Source of the DNA: Rotaria sordida
Taxonomy: Eukaryota; Rotifera; Eurotatoria; Philodinida; Philodinidae
NCBI GenBank assembly: GCA_905250125.1
Contig: CAJNOL010000501.1
Span: 62,001-126,000, forward strand
Direction: 5' to 3'
DNA length: 64,000 nt
This document shows positions 20,875-32,500 of this stretch, piece by piece. Both the position numbers and the translations under genes were made by a program. Within the stretch, counting starts at the first letter, position 1. The number at the start of each line of letters is the position of its first letter. Below the pieces are notes generated by a model. It worked only from the letters and a program-made list of their open reading frames with translations. It was not told the DNA's origin and ran no database searches.

Positions 20875-22387
20875 ATGGTTTCAACATCATTATTTGATGA
20901 TGGTCCAGAAATTGAATTTCCAACAGAAATCATGTGTTCTCGATTTTGTCCTATTACTCGAGATCTCTTCTTAGCCGGCGCAATTTCTGGACATTTGCAC
21001 TGGTTTGAAAAAAAAAAAAAGTTTTTCTTTTTTTTAAAATCTTTTTTTGTTTTTTTTGTTGTTGTTGATAGGATAAAAATAAATGATGATGAAAATGAAC
21101 AATCTATGTCAAATGAACGTTCAATGAAAGTTCATAAAAAATCAGTTCGTGCTATTGGATTAACACCTGATGGTCAATCAATCATAACTGTATCTAAAGA
21201 TAAATCAATTAAATTAAGATCAACAGAAACCGGAAAAATGATTACAAAATATAAACGAGCACACGAGTATTTGATTTCATTTTTTGTTTTTTAATTTCTT
21301 TTCTAATTTTATAGTTCTCCTATAAATTGTTTATGTATCGTTGATAATTGTGTATTAGCAACAGGTGATGATGATGGTTATGTTAAGGTAAATGAAAAGA
21401 AAAAAGAAAACTTTATTTAAAATAAATATAAATTTGAAAAAAAAAAAGTTATGGGATTATAGACAAAAGAAATCTTTAGCTGAATTTCATGATTGTGATG
21501 ATTATATTAGTGATTTAACTTGTGCAAATGATCGACGAACATTACTTACTACAAGGTAATTAATTAGCATCGCTTTGTTTTTTTTTTATTCTGAAAAATA
21601 ATTTTGAAATATTTTAGTGGTGAAGGTACATTAACTGTTTATAATGTTCGAAAGAAAAAATTGCAAATACAATCAGAATTAATGGATAGTGATTTAACAG
21701 CTTGTCAGATTGTTAAAGTAAAAAAAACAACAAAATTTGATTTTTTTTTTGTTTTTTTGATTATCATATTACGTGTAGAAAAAAAAAAGAATATTTCGAT
21801 TTAGGATGGAACTAAAGTAGTATGTAGTACAATGGAAGGTGTTTTATATTTTTTCAATTGGAAAGAATTTGGTAATATGTCTGATCGATTTCCTGGTCAT
21901 CCAGGTGGAATTGAATGTCTTACTTCACTTGATCAATCATTGATTGTTACTGGTTGTGAAGATGGAAAAATTCGGTTCGATTATTTTTTTTTATTTATTT
22001 CTGTTTATTATATATTAATTTATTTTTAGTTGTCTTAGCCTTTATCCTCATCGAATAATGTCAATCGTTGGTCGTACAGGTTCAATGCCAATTCAAACAT
22101 TATCGACATCATGTGATACTGATTATCTTATTGGTACATCAACATCACAAGAATCTTTACAATTAATTGATACTCAACAATTAAAAATAATATTAAATAA
22201 AAAGAAAAAGAAAAGTGGAAAACAACAAGATAATTCATTTTTTGCTGATTTAGAAATTAATGAACAAACAGAATTTGATGATGAACAACAAAGATCTAGT
22301 GATGAAAGTGATAGTGACAGTGACGATGATGATGATGATGATATAAGAAAACCACCGAAAAAAAAGAAAAAAAAAGTTCATTTTTAA
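20875..22387 (+). CDS. WDR55: WD-repeat protein WDR55 (ribosome biogenesis)
   Basis: Seven exons, 20875-21020, 21072-21266, 21315-21387, 21449-21555, 21618-21717, 21805-21974 and 22030-22387, encode 382 aa, matching the human length. It should form a WD40 beta-propeller. Recognisable blades include MCSRFCPITRDLFLAGAISG, VHKKSVRAIGLTPDGQSIIT, DNCVLATGDDDGYVKLWDYR and CLTSLDQSLIVTGCEDGKIR. The C-terminus carries the family hallmark FFADL, then an acidic Asp/Ser run and a basic KKKKKK tail suited to the nucleolus. WDR55 and yeast Jip5 act in rRNA processing and large-subunit assembly. Exon 1 ends inside a run of 13 A residues, so that junction is the least certain. Confidence 0.92.
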
Positions 22388-22416
22388 TTATTATTTCTTG
22401 TTTTCTTTCATTGTTA

Positions 22417-22422
22417 AATAAA
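22417..22422 (+). terminator. Polyadenylation signal of WDR55
   Basis: AATAAA lies 30 nt after the WDR55 stop codon, within a T-rich 3' UTR. Confidence 0.6.
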
Positions 22423-22534
22423 ATATTGAAATATGTTCAATATTACCACTATTGTTCAGATTAATAATACATTTTTAATCATCATTCTAAAGATTCGTTT
22501 TCTGATAATATACATACAGATATATATATTAGGT

Positions 22535-23430
22535 GGTTGAAAAAAGTTTAACAACAACGTATTCTTTTTCTATAATGTTAAGCATCTAGCTCAAATTCAA
22601 ATATTGATTTTAAGGTCCCCTCCCCTATAAAAATCGATCTCAGGCTGGGTGCATGAAATTTTCAGGATATGTAAGAACTGAAGTGGAGAAGCTGTGGTAA
22701 AAATTTTCAGGCTTGTAGCATGACATTTGAAGGAGATATTCACCAAACAAGGATAAAAAATGGCTCATTTAGCAACTCAAATTTCTCTGTCCAGGCTAAT
22801 TTTATATATTCTTACTTTTTATGCGAAAAAAAATGAGTGACAAGTTCAACGCCTCAAAAAATATTCTAAAAACGAGCCAAAAATGGGTATCCGTTCGCAC
22901 ATTGGTTTGCATATATAATAAAATCAAAGCTTAATTTAAAAAAAGGACTCTGTAGTGCTCTGCATCTTGACATGCTCTTTCAAACAAAAAAAAATTCAAA
23001 TAAATAGAATGTAGATCCACTGAGAAAAAACAAAAAACATATTTTTCAAAATGAGATGCCAGAAAAAAAACCATGCTGTTTTTGAAAGATCAGAAGATGG
23101 GTTATCTTTTCATGCATTTATCTTAATTTCGATATTTTTGACAAAAATTGACTTTTTTTCGAGAAGTGGAAAGGCTTTAATAGCTAATTAAAAAGTATCA
23201 AAAAACTAGAAATTTATCAAAAAATCGATTAAATTTTGTTGAGAATTTTGTGCTCTTTAAAATGCCATTATCAAAAAAAATAGTATTTTGGGACCTGAAA
23301 ACTATCATATCTGATTTTTTTAGAAACTTTACCATCATAGTTCATGCTATTAAATTCATTATCGGGGTTTGAGAGTTAGGTGCGTAACATTACAGAAAAA
23401 AAAATGTTGTTATTAAACTGTTTTCCATCG
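22535..23430. repeat. About 0.9 kb element with inverted ends, containing rearranged R1 repeat
   Basis: The ends AAAAAAGTTTAACAACAACG (about 22540) and GTTGTTATTAAACTGTTTTCC (about 23405) are inverted copies. Positions 22640-22800 match the second half of R1 in reverse, and 22945-23020 match its first half in direct orientation. There is no transposase-like open frame, so this looks like a non-autonomous element. Confidence 0.65.
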
Positions 23431-23443
23431 TCTTACATATAAA

Positions 23444-24210
23444 TTAATTAATTGAAATGTTGATATCCAATTGTGCTTGATCAATAGTATTTTGAATAGA
23501 ATTACATATATAACAGTTCAGTCGACAACAGATAACAAAAGTAAAAATATATTTAATAATAATTGACCAGAATCCAAATAAATATACATTACGATTGCAA
23601 TAGGTATTAGGAAATTCAATTGGATCAATATATTGAACATTCAGACTGGCGCTAAACACCCATACATTACCCTGTTTAAATGAGAGTATTAATTATGAAT
23701 ATTTAATCAAATAAACTTACAGCAATGAACCAAGCTAAAGCAAATAATAAGAAAAGTATTGCAATAGTCAACATTACTTTAGAAAACATTCCTGCATCAT
23801 AGAACACGATTTTTATGTTCTTTAGTGTAAGATTGTTAACCAATGGATATACAAAAGTCCACTAGAAAAAAATCATAGAAAAAAACTAGACAAACTTATT
23901 CTATATAATATTTTACTCCAAACATAGCAAAAATCAACATAATAATTGAGATAATACCAGTAACAATAAGATAAATCGGAATATAATGATTCATTGAACA
24001 TTCATTTTGATAGACAATACCAATAACAATTTCAATCATTGGTAAAATAATAAATACACTTAAAGTCATAACAAATATGAAAAAATTGCTTAAATGAATC
24101 AAACATCGAGGACAACAAAAAATATTAGTTCTTTGAAGATTTTCAAAATTTGATTCTGTCATTGATGACGGAATGTTCACTGTTGTTGATAATGGCATTG
24201 ACAATTCCAT
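23444..24210 (-). CDS. Four-helix membrane protein, TMEM272-like
   Basis: Three exons (minus), 24210-23917, 23861-23721 and 23671-23444, are all phase 0 and encode 220 aa. Four hydrophobic segments are visible: FFIFVMTLSVFIILPMIEIV, IPIYLIVTGIISIIMLIFAM, a segment ending in LLFALAWFIAGNVWVF, and LFGFWSIIIKYIFTFVICC. A double-Cys motif (FCCPRCLIH) precedes the first helix and a Cys-rich end (CCRLNCYIC) follows the fourth. The W-F-I-A-G-N-V-W-V-F block and the overall layout are those of TMEM272-like proteins, which are uncharacterised and often multicopy in invertebrates. No catalytic residues are apparent. Confidence 0.75.
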
Positions 24211-25156
24211 TTGAATTATAATAAGACAAAAACAAAAAATGATCGTATTCGTATTTATGTCTCAAAATAAATAACAAAACTTTGATTCAACTATATTGTC
24301 AATAATAACCATATCATTTATTTCAAACCTATATTTTCTTTCTTTTCTCACGTGAGAGAAAATCAAAATTATGTTGCAAAACGTTAAGAAAGAAAAACCT
24401 ATTTCATAAATAATTATTTATTGAAAGACATTTTTTCGTTTTTTTTTTATCGATTTTATCATTGGGCGTTTTGCGACGCTCCTATTGATTTTAGAGTATC
24501 TTATATATTTTCATGCCTATCATCGACTTTTGACAAGGACACAATCGTATAAAATATTTATATTAACACAATCAACTAAAATATGTTATCTCTATTATTC
24601 ATCATTATAGTGTTTAGATATGAATCGATACGATATTTAATATAGAAAACTATTTTTATAACAATAATAAAAATAAATTTATTTTTAGATCTCAAATGAT
24701 ATTTATATATTTGAAATTAAAATTTAATTTTTTGAACAATAATACAGAACATTAATATTATGAAATATTCACTTAATTTTTTTTCTTCTTTAGTTCTTAA
24801 TTATATAATTCATTTGAAAATATTTTCCATCGAGAGTCAAATAATTTTTACTATCTATATCAAGTTAATACACCTGAACAATTATTCCAAGTGTCTTTCA
24901 TCTTTTTCGACAAGTATAAACACAGTTTGTATAGTCGATAGATTCTATTTGCTTTTTTTTTTTCTTCTATTGACTTTTCTAATGACTTCTAACACCAATA
25001 GCAAGTATCTTTGAAATAAAAAAAAGTTCAAACATATTTTTTTTTCTCTCCATTCTGTTCTAAATAAATATCTCTTTACTGTTAGTCACAACATCCTGAA
25101 TAAGTCACACACACACACACTTCATTTCTTTTTGTACATTTCAAAAAAAGTAAACG
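24211..25156. other. Intergenic region between divergent genes
   Basis: Spacer between the minus-strand TMEM272-like gene and a plus-strand exon, so it should contain both promoters. It is AT-rich, with a short CA microsatellite at about 25108-25121. I see no gene or inverted repeat. Confidence 0.5.
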
Positions 25157-25380
25157 ATGAACATTACAAATAATTCTCTATCAATCTTTCCTTCTTCATC
25201 ATTTGGATTCAATCATAATCATCAAGAATTTAATGAAGATAATACAAATAAAATATCTTCATCTACATCATTAGATATGATGGATTGTAAAAATAATAAT
25301 TTTCCATCAATGATGATTATTAATGATCAACAAGATGAAAGTATGAATGAAGATAAAGATAGTTTTCATCGTGAGTCAAG
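25157..25380 (+). CDS. Probable first coding exon of an incomplete gene
   Basis: The ATG at 25157 opens about 70 codons rich in Ser, Asn, Asp and Met (IFPSSSFGFNHNHQEFNED, then TSLDMMDCKNNNFPSMMII), ending at a good donor, CATC|GTGAGTC near 25370. A possible next exon starts after CAATTTAG at about 25453 (QNMNDLNFCN), but it soon reaches a stop or donor. A 100 N assembly gap follows at 25757. The low-complexity head resembles N-termini of regulatory proteins such as transcription factors, but no domain is present, so I give no function. Confidence 0.35.
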
Positions 25381-25756
25381 TTTTTATTTTTATATTTATT
25401 CATTTATTGTATTAGATACCATTATGTTCTATTCATTTTTTGTTCAATTTAGAAAATATGAATGATTTAAATTTTTGTAATGTTTATTTTTCTTTTTGTA
25501 ACCGTAAAAAAGAAAAGAATTTGATGTCCAAAAATTCTGAATTCTTTACCAGTCGACTAGAATGAATTTTAAGTCATGACAAAATATAGTTCAAAGAAAA
25601 AAAAAAAAGTAATTTTTGTCTTTTAATGATGACAAAAAAAAACTTAATTTTTTAATATAGGTATGCATAGATTTATGTAATGAATATAAGTGCAAAATGC
25701 ATTCGAAAAATGATTGTTCTATCTCTCTGAGTTAAGAGAAAACGAAAGAATATTTT

Positions 25757-25856
25757 NNNNNNNNNNNNNNNNNNNNNNNNNNNNNNNNNNNNNNNNNNNN
25801 NNNNNNNNNNNNNNNNNNNNNNNNNNNNNNNNNNNNNNNNNNNNNNNNNNNNNNNN
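25757..25856. other. Assembly gap (100 N)
   Basis: Exactly 100 N, the usual placeholder for a scaffold gap of unknown size. Missing exons of the 25157 gene could lie inside it. Confidence 0.99.
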
Positions 25857-26528
25857 AGCCGTTTATCTAATTGCATTGAATAAATTTTTAACGCTTGAAT
25901 GAGCAAGCATATCGAGTACGAATAATTGATGTACAAGCAAATGTTTGATAAAATATTTGACAACATGCAAAATCTTCAATTCTCTCGAATTCGTCAGTAT
26001 TATCTAACTTATCAGTTGAAAAATCAAAAACTTTTCAATACAAAGACATATTTTACTTTTTTTCAATTTTAATAATAGTAAATGTCGATGATTATTATTG
26101 CAAAAGAAAAATTCTTAAGAATAATTGATGATGAATAAGAAAAGCTAGACAAGGGCATTTTCTTTAATATAAAGAAAATTTTTTAATGTAACGACAATTT
26201 TATCTTATTCTTTATTTTGCTATTCATGATAGAAATGTTTTAGCCAATAGAAGAATTACATTAGATTTTCGAAACATAATTTAGTGGCAATACTCAACAA
26301 CTTTTGAAAGTTTTATATTTTGTTCAAGATTCAGTCTATTGTAATATTAAATTAGCCCAACCCAGCCTATTAAAACCTCTGAATTAAGTGCTATGTTATT
26401 GAAATAATACAATAAATATTATATTGCGAATATCGAAAGAATAAATGAGTTTTATTTCTAATGATTTTCAATCATTTTAAATTTTATGATGAAATAAAAT
26501 TACATTTATAAATAAAAAAGAAAGCTAG
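25857..26528. other. Spacer after the gap
   Basis: AT-rich, without open frames of interest, splice-linked exons or repeat arms. It precedes the 3' end of the glucosidase gene. Confidence 0.5.
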
Positions 26529-26534
26529 TTTATT
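26529..26534 (-). terminator. Polyadenylation signal of the glucosidase gene
   Basis: TTTATT on the plus strand reads AATAAA on the minus strand, 29 nt after the stop codon at 26563. Confidence 0.6.
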
Positions 26535-26562
26535 ATTATTCAATAAATAAAAAGAAATATGA

Positions 26563-29500
26563 TTAAGAAATAATAAATTTATGTGTTTGCGATAAATTTA
26601 AAGCTAATTCTTTCATTTGAAAAATATTTAATGTTGAATTAAATGTCCATTGAATATTTGATAATTCTTGTTCATTCCATTGAATTTGTTTTGGTTGATT
26701 TTTTAAACCATAAATTGTAATATTATCTAATTTAATACGATCATCCATTTTTTTATATTTATATGTCCATGGTTCAATTATTAAACGTTGTTTATCATAA
26801 TTAAAATTAAAATAATTATATTTTGATGTTTGATATGTATTAACTGTTTCTCCATCATCCCAAAATAAATTTCCTTGAGCTTTTTCTTGTTTATCAAGTG
26901 CAATAATTAAATTCATTGGATTTAATCGTGATTTAACTGTATTCATAGCTGATTGTTGACGTGGTAAAATTGCTCCACCACGTAAAAATAATGGTAAATA
27001 ATCATAATCAGCTGAAACATTAATATATCCAAGTTTTAATTGTTCTTCACCTGTATAATAATTAAACCATCGTTCATTTGATGATGGTAAATAAACATCT
27101 TTTGTTGTATGATTTTCATAAATAACAGGAGCTATTAATAAATAAGAACCCCATAAAAATTGTTCATCAATTGACCAACATATTGAATCAGTTGGAAATT
27201 CATGTGCCATTGAACGAACAACAGTACCACCTGTAATATGAACACGATGAAAAAGTGTATATAAATATGGAATTAATGTATAACGTATTTCAACAACACG
27301 ACGATTTGAATCAACAATATTTGAAGAAAAACTTCCAGGATCTTGATCAATAAATCTTATTGCATTATGATTACGAAAAAATGGATTAAATGCACCTAAT
27401 TGCATCCATCGTTGACACATTTGTTCTGTTCGATTTTCAAAAAATCCACAAATATCAGCACCTACATATGGAATACCAAATAAATTAAATTCAAGCATTC
27501 CAATTATATTATATTTAAGATGTGGCCATGCAGCTGTATTATCACCTAACCAATGACCAGAATATGCACCAGATGTTGGAAATGTTGATCGACTTATTAC
27601 AATTGATCGTTTTTTTCCTAAAGCTCGTAGAGCATCTAATGTTGGTAATGTTTCTGACCATCCATATAGATTATGTACATCATAATGATTATAAATTTTT
27701 CCTTGACCATCTTTTTGTTCAGCAATCATACAAAGAGTTTTGTCAGATAAATATTCACCATGTATAGCTGTTTTATATCGAGGACTTTCTAATGCTTCTT
27801 CCATAGGACAATGAAGATTCCAAGGTTCTGCATGTGGCCAATTCCATGGTTGTAATTTATTTGTATCAAAATTTGCTGGTTCACTAAAATATTTTTTTTA
27901 TTATTATCAAAATAAAAATAAAATTCAATGAAATGTGTTGATTTTCGATTTATATTAAAACAAAACTCGTTGAATACAATTGTCTATAATGGAAGATGAT
28001 CGAAAGCTATCTCAGTGACTTTCAATTTAGGTTATGACTTCTTTAAATTACAAGAAGTACTGCAAAATTGTTATTTCTAATGTAGAACGAAATTGATTGA
28101 GATTTAGAGAAAACGACTATATTCTATTGTATATCATGAGAGATAATTCAATTAGAAAATCATAGATTTAAAAGCTACCTATATCATTTTGTATAACAGT
28201 TCGCGACGCGTCCAATGGTATGTAGAACAATTGTAATTTTACAAAGCTTTGATGTAATGAGATCATTGCACTGATCGATGGATACTATACAATCTTATGG
28301 TACTTGTGAAGGTTGTGACACCAACATATCCGAAAATCAATTTATGCAAAGTTCTTGCTAAAAGTAATTTCTACAGAGAGTTAATTGCTGTTGAATCTTG
28401 TATATTTGATAACTTATCTAATTGCTTCTTTCGTATCCAACACGAACCACTTTAATCATCTTCTCTGAAATTTCGATTTAGGAATGCTTCCGTGTACACG
28501 ACGTTTTCGCTTTGAACATGATGTTACCCAACGTACAACTTTCCGAGAGATTGTGCATCAGTCAGTTCTACAACTTTTGAATTTTACTGTTACTTGAATT
28601 GAAGAGCCTCGTAGTCAAATCGCTGCATCACTGCCCACAAAAAAAGAGACTTGTTCTACGTTCTTTTTGCAATATAACACTACCTCAGTTTTCTAGTATT
28701 CATCGTTTTTCTAAGGAAATTTTTACTAGGTAAAAAGCAGCATATGGTGTTCTATTGATTGGCACATATTGGTCCTTTGAAAATGCCAAAAAAACTTTTG
28801 GAATTCAGACTCCTAGACGAGGATACGGCAACTGATTCATACAAGTGTCTTCTGATCTCCTATGTTTCTTGCAATTTTAGCTTTTTAAGCAGCCATTACG
28901 ATTATGGTATACAGTTATATACAATGCAGAAGATATGGATGATCATTACTTGGTGGTGAAAATTTCCTTAGCGAAATGGTGAATAACAGAAAACTGGGAT
29001 ACCGTTATGTTGCTACAAGAACGTAAAATAGGTCTTTTCTGGGGAGTTATATAGCAGTTCGAACATGAAATCCTTCAATTTAGGAACCAGTAAAATTCAG
29101 AAGTCGTAGAACTGGATGATGCACAATTTCTCGAAGAGTTGCACGTTGGTTATATCATGTTCTGAGCCACAACATCGTGTATACTGAAGCGTTCCTAAAC
29201 TAAAATTTCAGAGAAGATGACTAAAGTTGTCTGTGTTGGGTATGAAGGAAGCAATGTGGTGAGTTATCAAATATACAATATTCAGTAGCAGCTAAGCCTT
29301 TATAGAATTGACTTTTAGAAAGAACTTTGTATAAGTTGATTTATAGATATGCTGATATCACAGCCTTCACAAGTACCATAACATTGTATAGTATCCATCA
29401 GGCAGTATATGGAGTCTCGTAATATCAAAGCTTGGTGAAAATGCTATTTCCTACATATCATTGGATATGCTGGAAACTGCTTTACCAAATGATGTAGGTA

Positions 29501-32500
29501 GCTTTTCAATTTAAAGATGACGGTCAAATTCTAAAGGATTCTTAACGTATATATCGTTATATATTCAAAAATCGTCTTGACACATACAGTCTCGTTTACA
29601 AAACTATAATCAAGATAAATATTTTCTGCAGTTCTCTAACTGATATAGCTTAATTATCGTTTTACATCTATACATATTAACTGTTTAATATTATTAATAT
29701 TTCACATTTAAATAACTGTTGTATTCACCTTTTCTTTGTCATAGTTATTATCAATTCAAGAATTAATGAATCAAATTGAATTATTTAATAAAAAAAAAAA
29801 AACTGTTAAAAACTTACTTCATATCAATCCATAGACCATCAAATTTTATTTTTTTATGATACTTTATTATTTGAGTTTTCCACCAATCTTTAGCTGGTGG
29901 ATACAAATAATCGGGAAATACTGTTTTACCTAAAATAAAAGAAAGAGAATTATAAAAAGAGATTCTACACATTCTAAACAAACCATATGGCCAAACATAT
30001 CCAAGCATATTTCTATTATGAGTTTCGTTGACTTGAGGATTTTTTCTTTCTGGCCATTTAATCCAAATATCTGTTTTTTGTCCTTCAGTAAAAACATCAT
30101 ATTTTGGTTCTTCAGAATCGATAGCTGGATCAAGTATTGTTATAAATTTCATTCCTTGTTGATGTAACCAATCAATATATTCAGGTAAACCTTTAAAACG
30201 TAATGGATCCCAAGTGAAATCAAGTTGTTGTCGAAAATAATCAATATCACCATACCTAAACAAAACAAAAAAGAATTTGATAAAAAAACAAAAACTAAAT
30301 AAATTTTCCTTACAAAATATCAACTGGAATTTTTCCATCTAAAGTTCTTTTCATAGCTGCTTTCATATTTTCAAGTGTATCATAACCATATCGACAAAGT
30401 TGAAAACCTAATGCCCAATAAGGTGGCATATAAGGATAACCAATAACTAATTGATATTGTCGAATTACATCTTCAGGACGTGGTCCAGCAAAAAAGAATA
30501 TATCTAATATTCCTCCAATTGTTCGATATGTAAGTAATGATTGATCATTTTCAAATTCATCTAATTTATAATCTTGTGCATTTGAATTAAGTATAAGTAC
30601 ACCAAATGCTTGTCCATCACGTTCAATTGCCATATAAAATGGATGTGTACCATATAAATTTTCATTTTGTCCCAATGGTGGTTGATCACGAGCAAATATT
30701 CCATAACGAGAAGAATTTCTTAATATATGTCGAAATGACAGATGAGTATTTTCGCCAAAACCTTTCAAACAAAAAAAAATATGTTGTAGTTGTCAAATGA
30801 AATTTTCATTTCACTCGTACTACATAACTGCTAAGTTACATCGTACATTAGATTGCTAACATTATCTCATATAAAATTGTTTAAGAATAAAAAGATTCCA
30901 TTGCATGATACTTATTTGACTTCAAGAAAAACATTGAGAGTCATTCGAAGTTCAGAAAGAAACTTTTTAGTAAATAAAGTAGATATTTGAATAATCTGTA
31001 ATGTTCAATCCTTAAAAAGTAAGGATTTAAACAAAAAAATGGCTTTGTCATGTCCTGCATTCTGACATCATTCTTTCAAGAAAGAAAACAAACAAGTCTA
31101 TAGAATGAAGGCCCGCAGAGAATTTCAGATTGCCAAATGAGCTATTTTTGACCCTTGTTTGTTGAATATCTCCTGAAAACTGCATGATATAAGATTGAAA
31201 ATTTTAACATAACCTTTCCACTACAATTCTAATACATCCGGAAAATTTCATACGATTCGAATATATAATACATGTAAATAAAGAAATATTCATATGATCA
31301 TCGACTTTTACATAATTTATAAAGAATTTACATGTACTATAAGAACAATTCGTTGCTATTGGAAATGAAATTAGAACTATAAAACTAAAAAAAAAAAATT
31401 ATTGTATATTCTACATTAAGATTAATAGAGATATCATCCTTCAGAAATCGAAGCGAATAAGAAGTATTTATATACAAATTTTCAAGTCTTCATTATCAAC
31501 AGTAGATGAACGTCGATTGTAGAGTTCGACAAATTCAGTTTAGATCGCGAGAACTGTTCAAAAAAGTTCTTTTCATAGGAACTAATCTGTCCGAGCAATT
31601 TTTGTTCGATTTTTGTGAGAAAAGCACTTCTGAATATAAAAAGTATTGTTCTGTTACTAAAATATCGATCTCAAAATGGAATAAAATTTTTCAGACAGTT
31701 CAGTTCAGTTCAAACAGTTTGTTCGCTCATTTGATCTAAACTTTGAACTGTGAGTTGATCAATCTCTAATCAATTATAATTTTACCATAAACATTTGTTG
31801 ATGGAATAGTTGTTATAAATTGAATAAATTGATTATCATAAACAAATCCATGAGCAAAATATGATGTATCAAATATAATAGTTTGAGTATCTGTACGTCT
31901 AACACGAAAACCTGCTTGTTCAAATGATGTTTCTGTCATTTCAAATTGAATTTTTGCTTTATCTGATGAAGATACTGGAGTTGGTCGCCATTTAATAGGT
32001 ACAGGAACTTCATATCGATCTTTTTCTGCATCTCGAATTGTTAATCGTATCATATCTGTACCTGAAACACTAATTTGTACATTTAAATGATCACTATCAT
32101 GACCATACATTGAAAATTCATTCGCTTCTGTTGTAACTAATTCTTTAACATTTGATGGACGTAGACGACGATAATAACGATAACGTACACTTGGCTGTTT
32201 CGATGGAGCAAGATTAGGTTTTACAGAATGACGTGTAAGATTATATTGTATAATAGCATCTGATATTTGTTCTGCTGTTGAATTTATATTATAACCACCT
32301 TTTTCAATAGGAACATAACAAGATGGATGATCTACATTTGTTATTCCATCGTAATTACATCCACGAGCGAAACAAGCATAACTTGTTAGATCTAAACAAA
32401 ATATAATTTAAAGGTGAGGAAAAAACGAAAGAAAACAAAAATTTTTTTTTTTCTTTTTTACCTGGATCAGGAAAACAATTTACACGATGTTTTGGATCTG

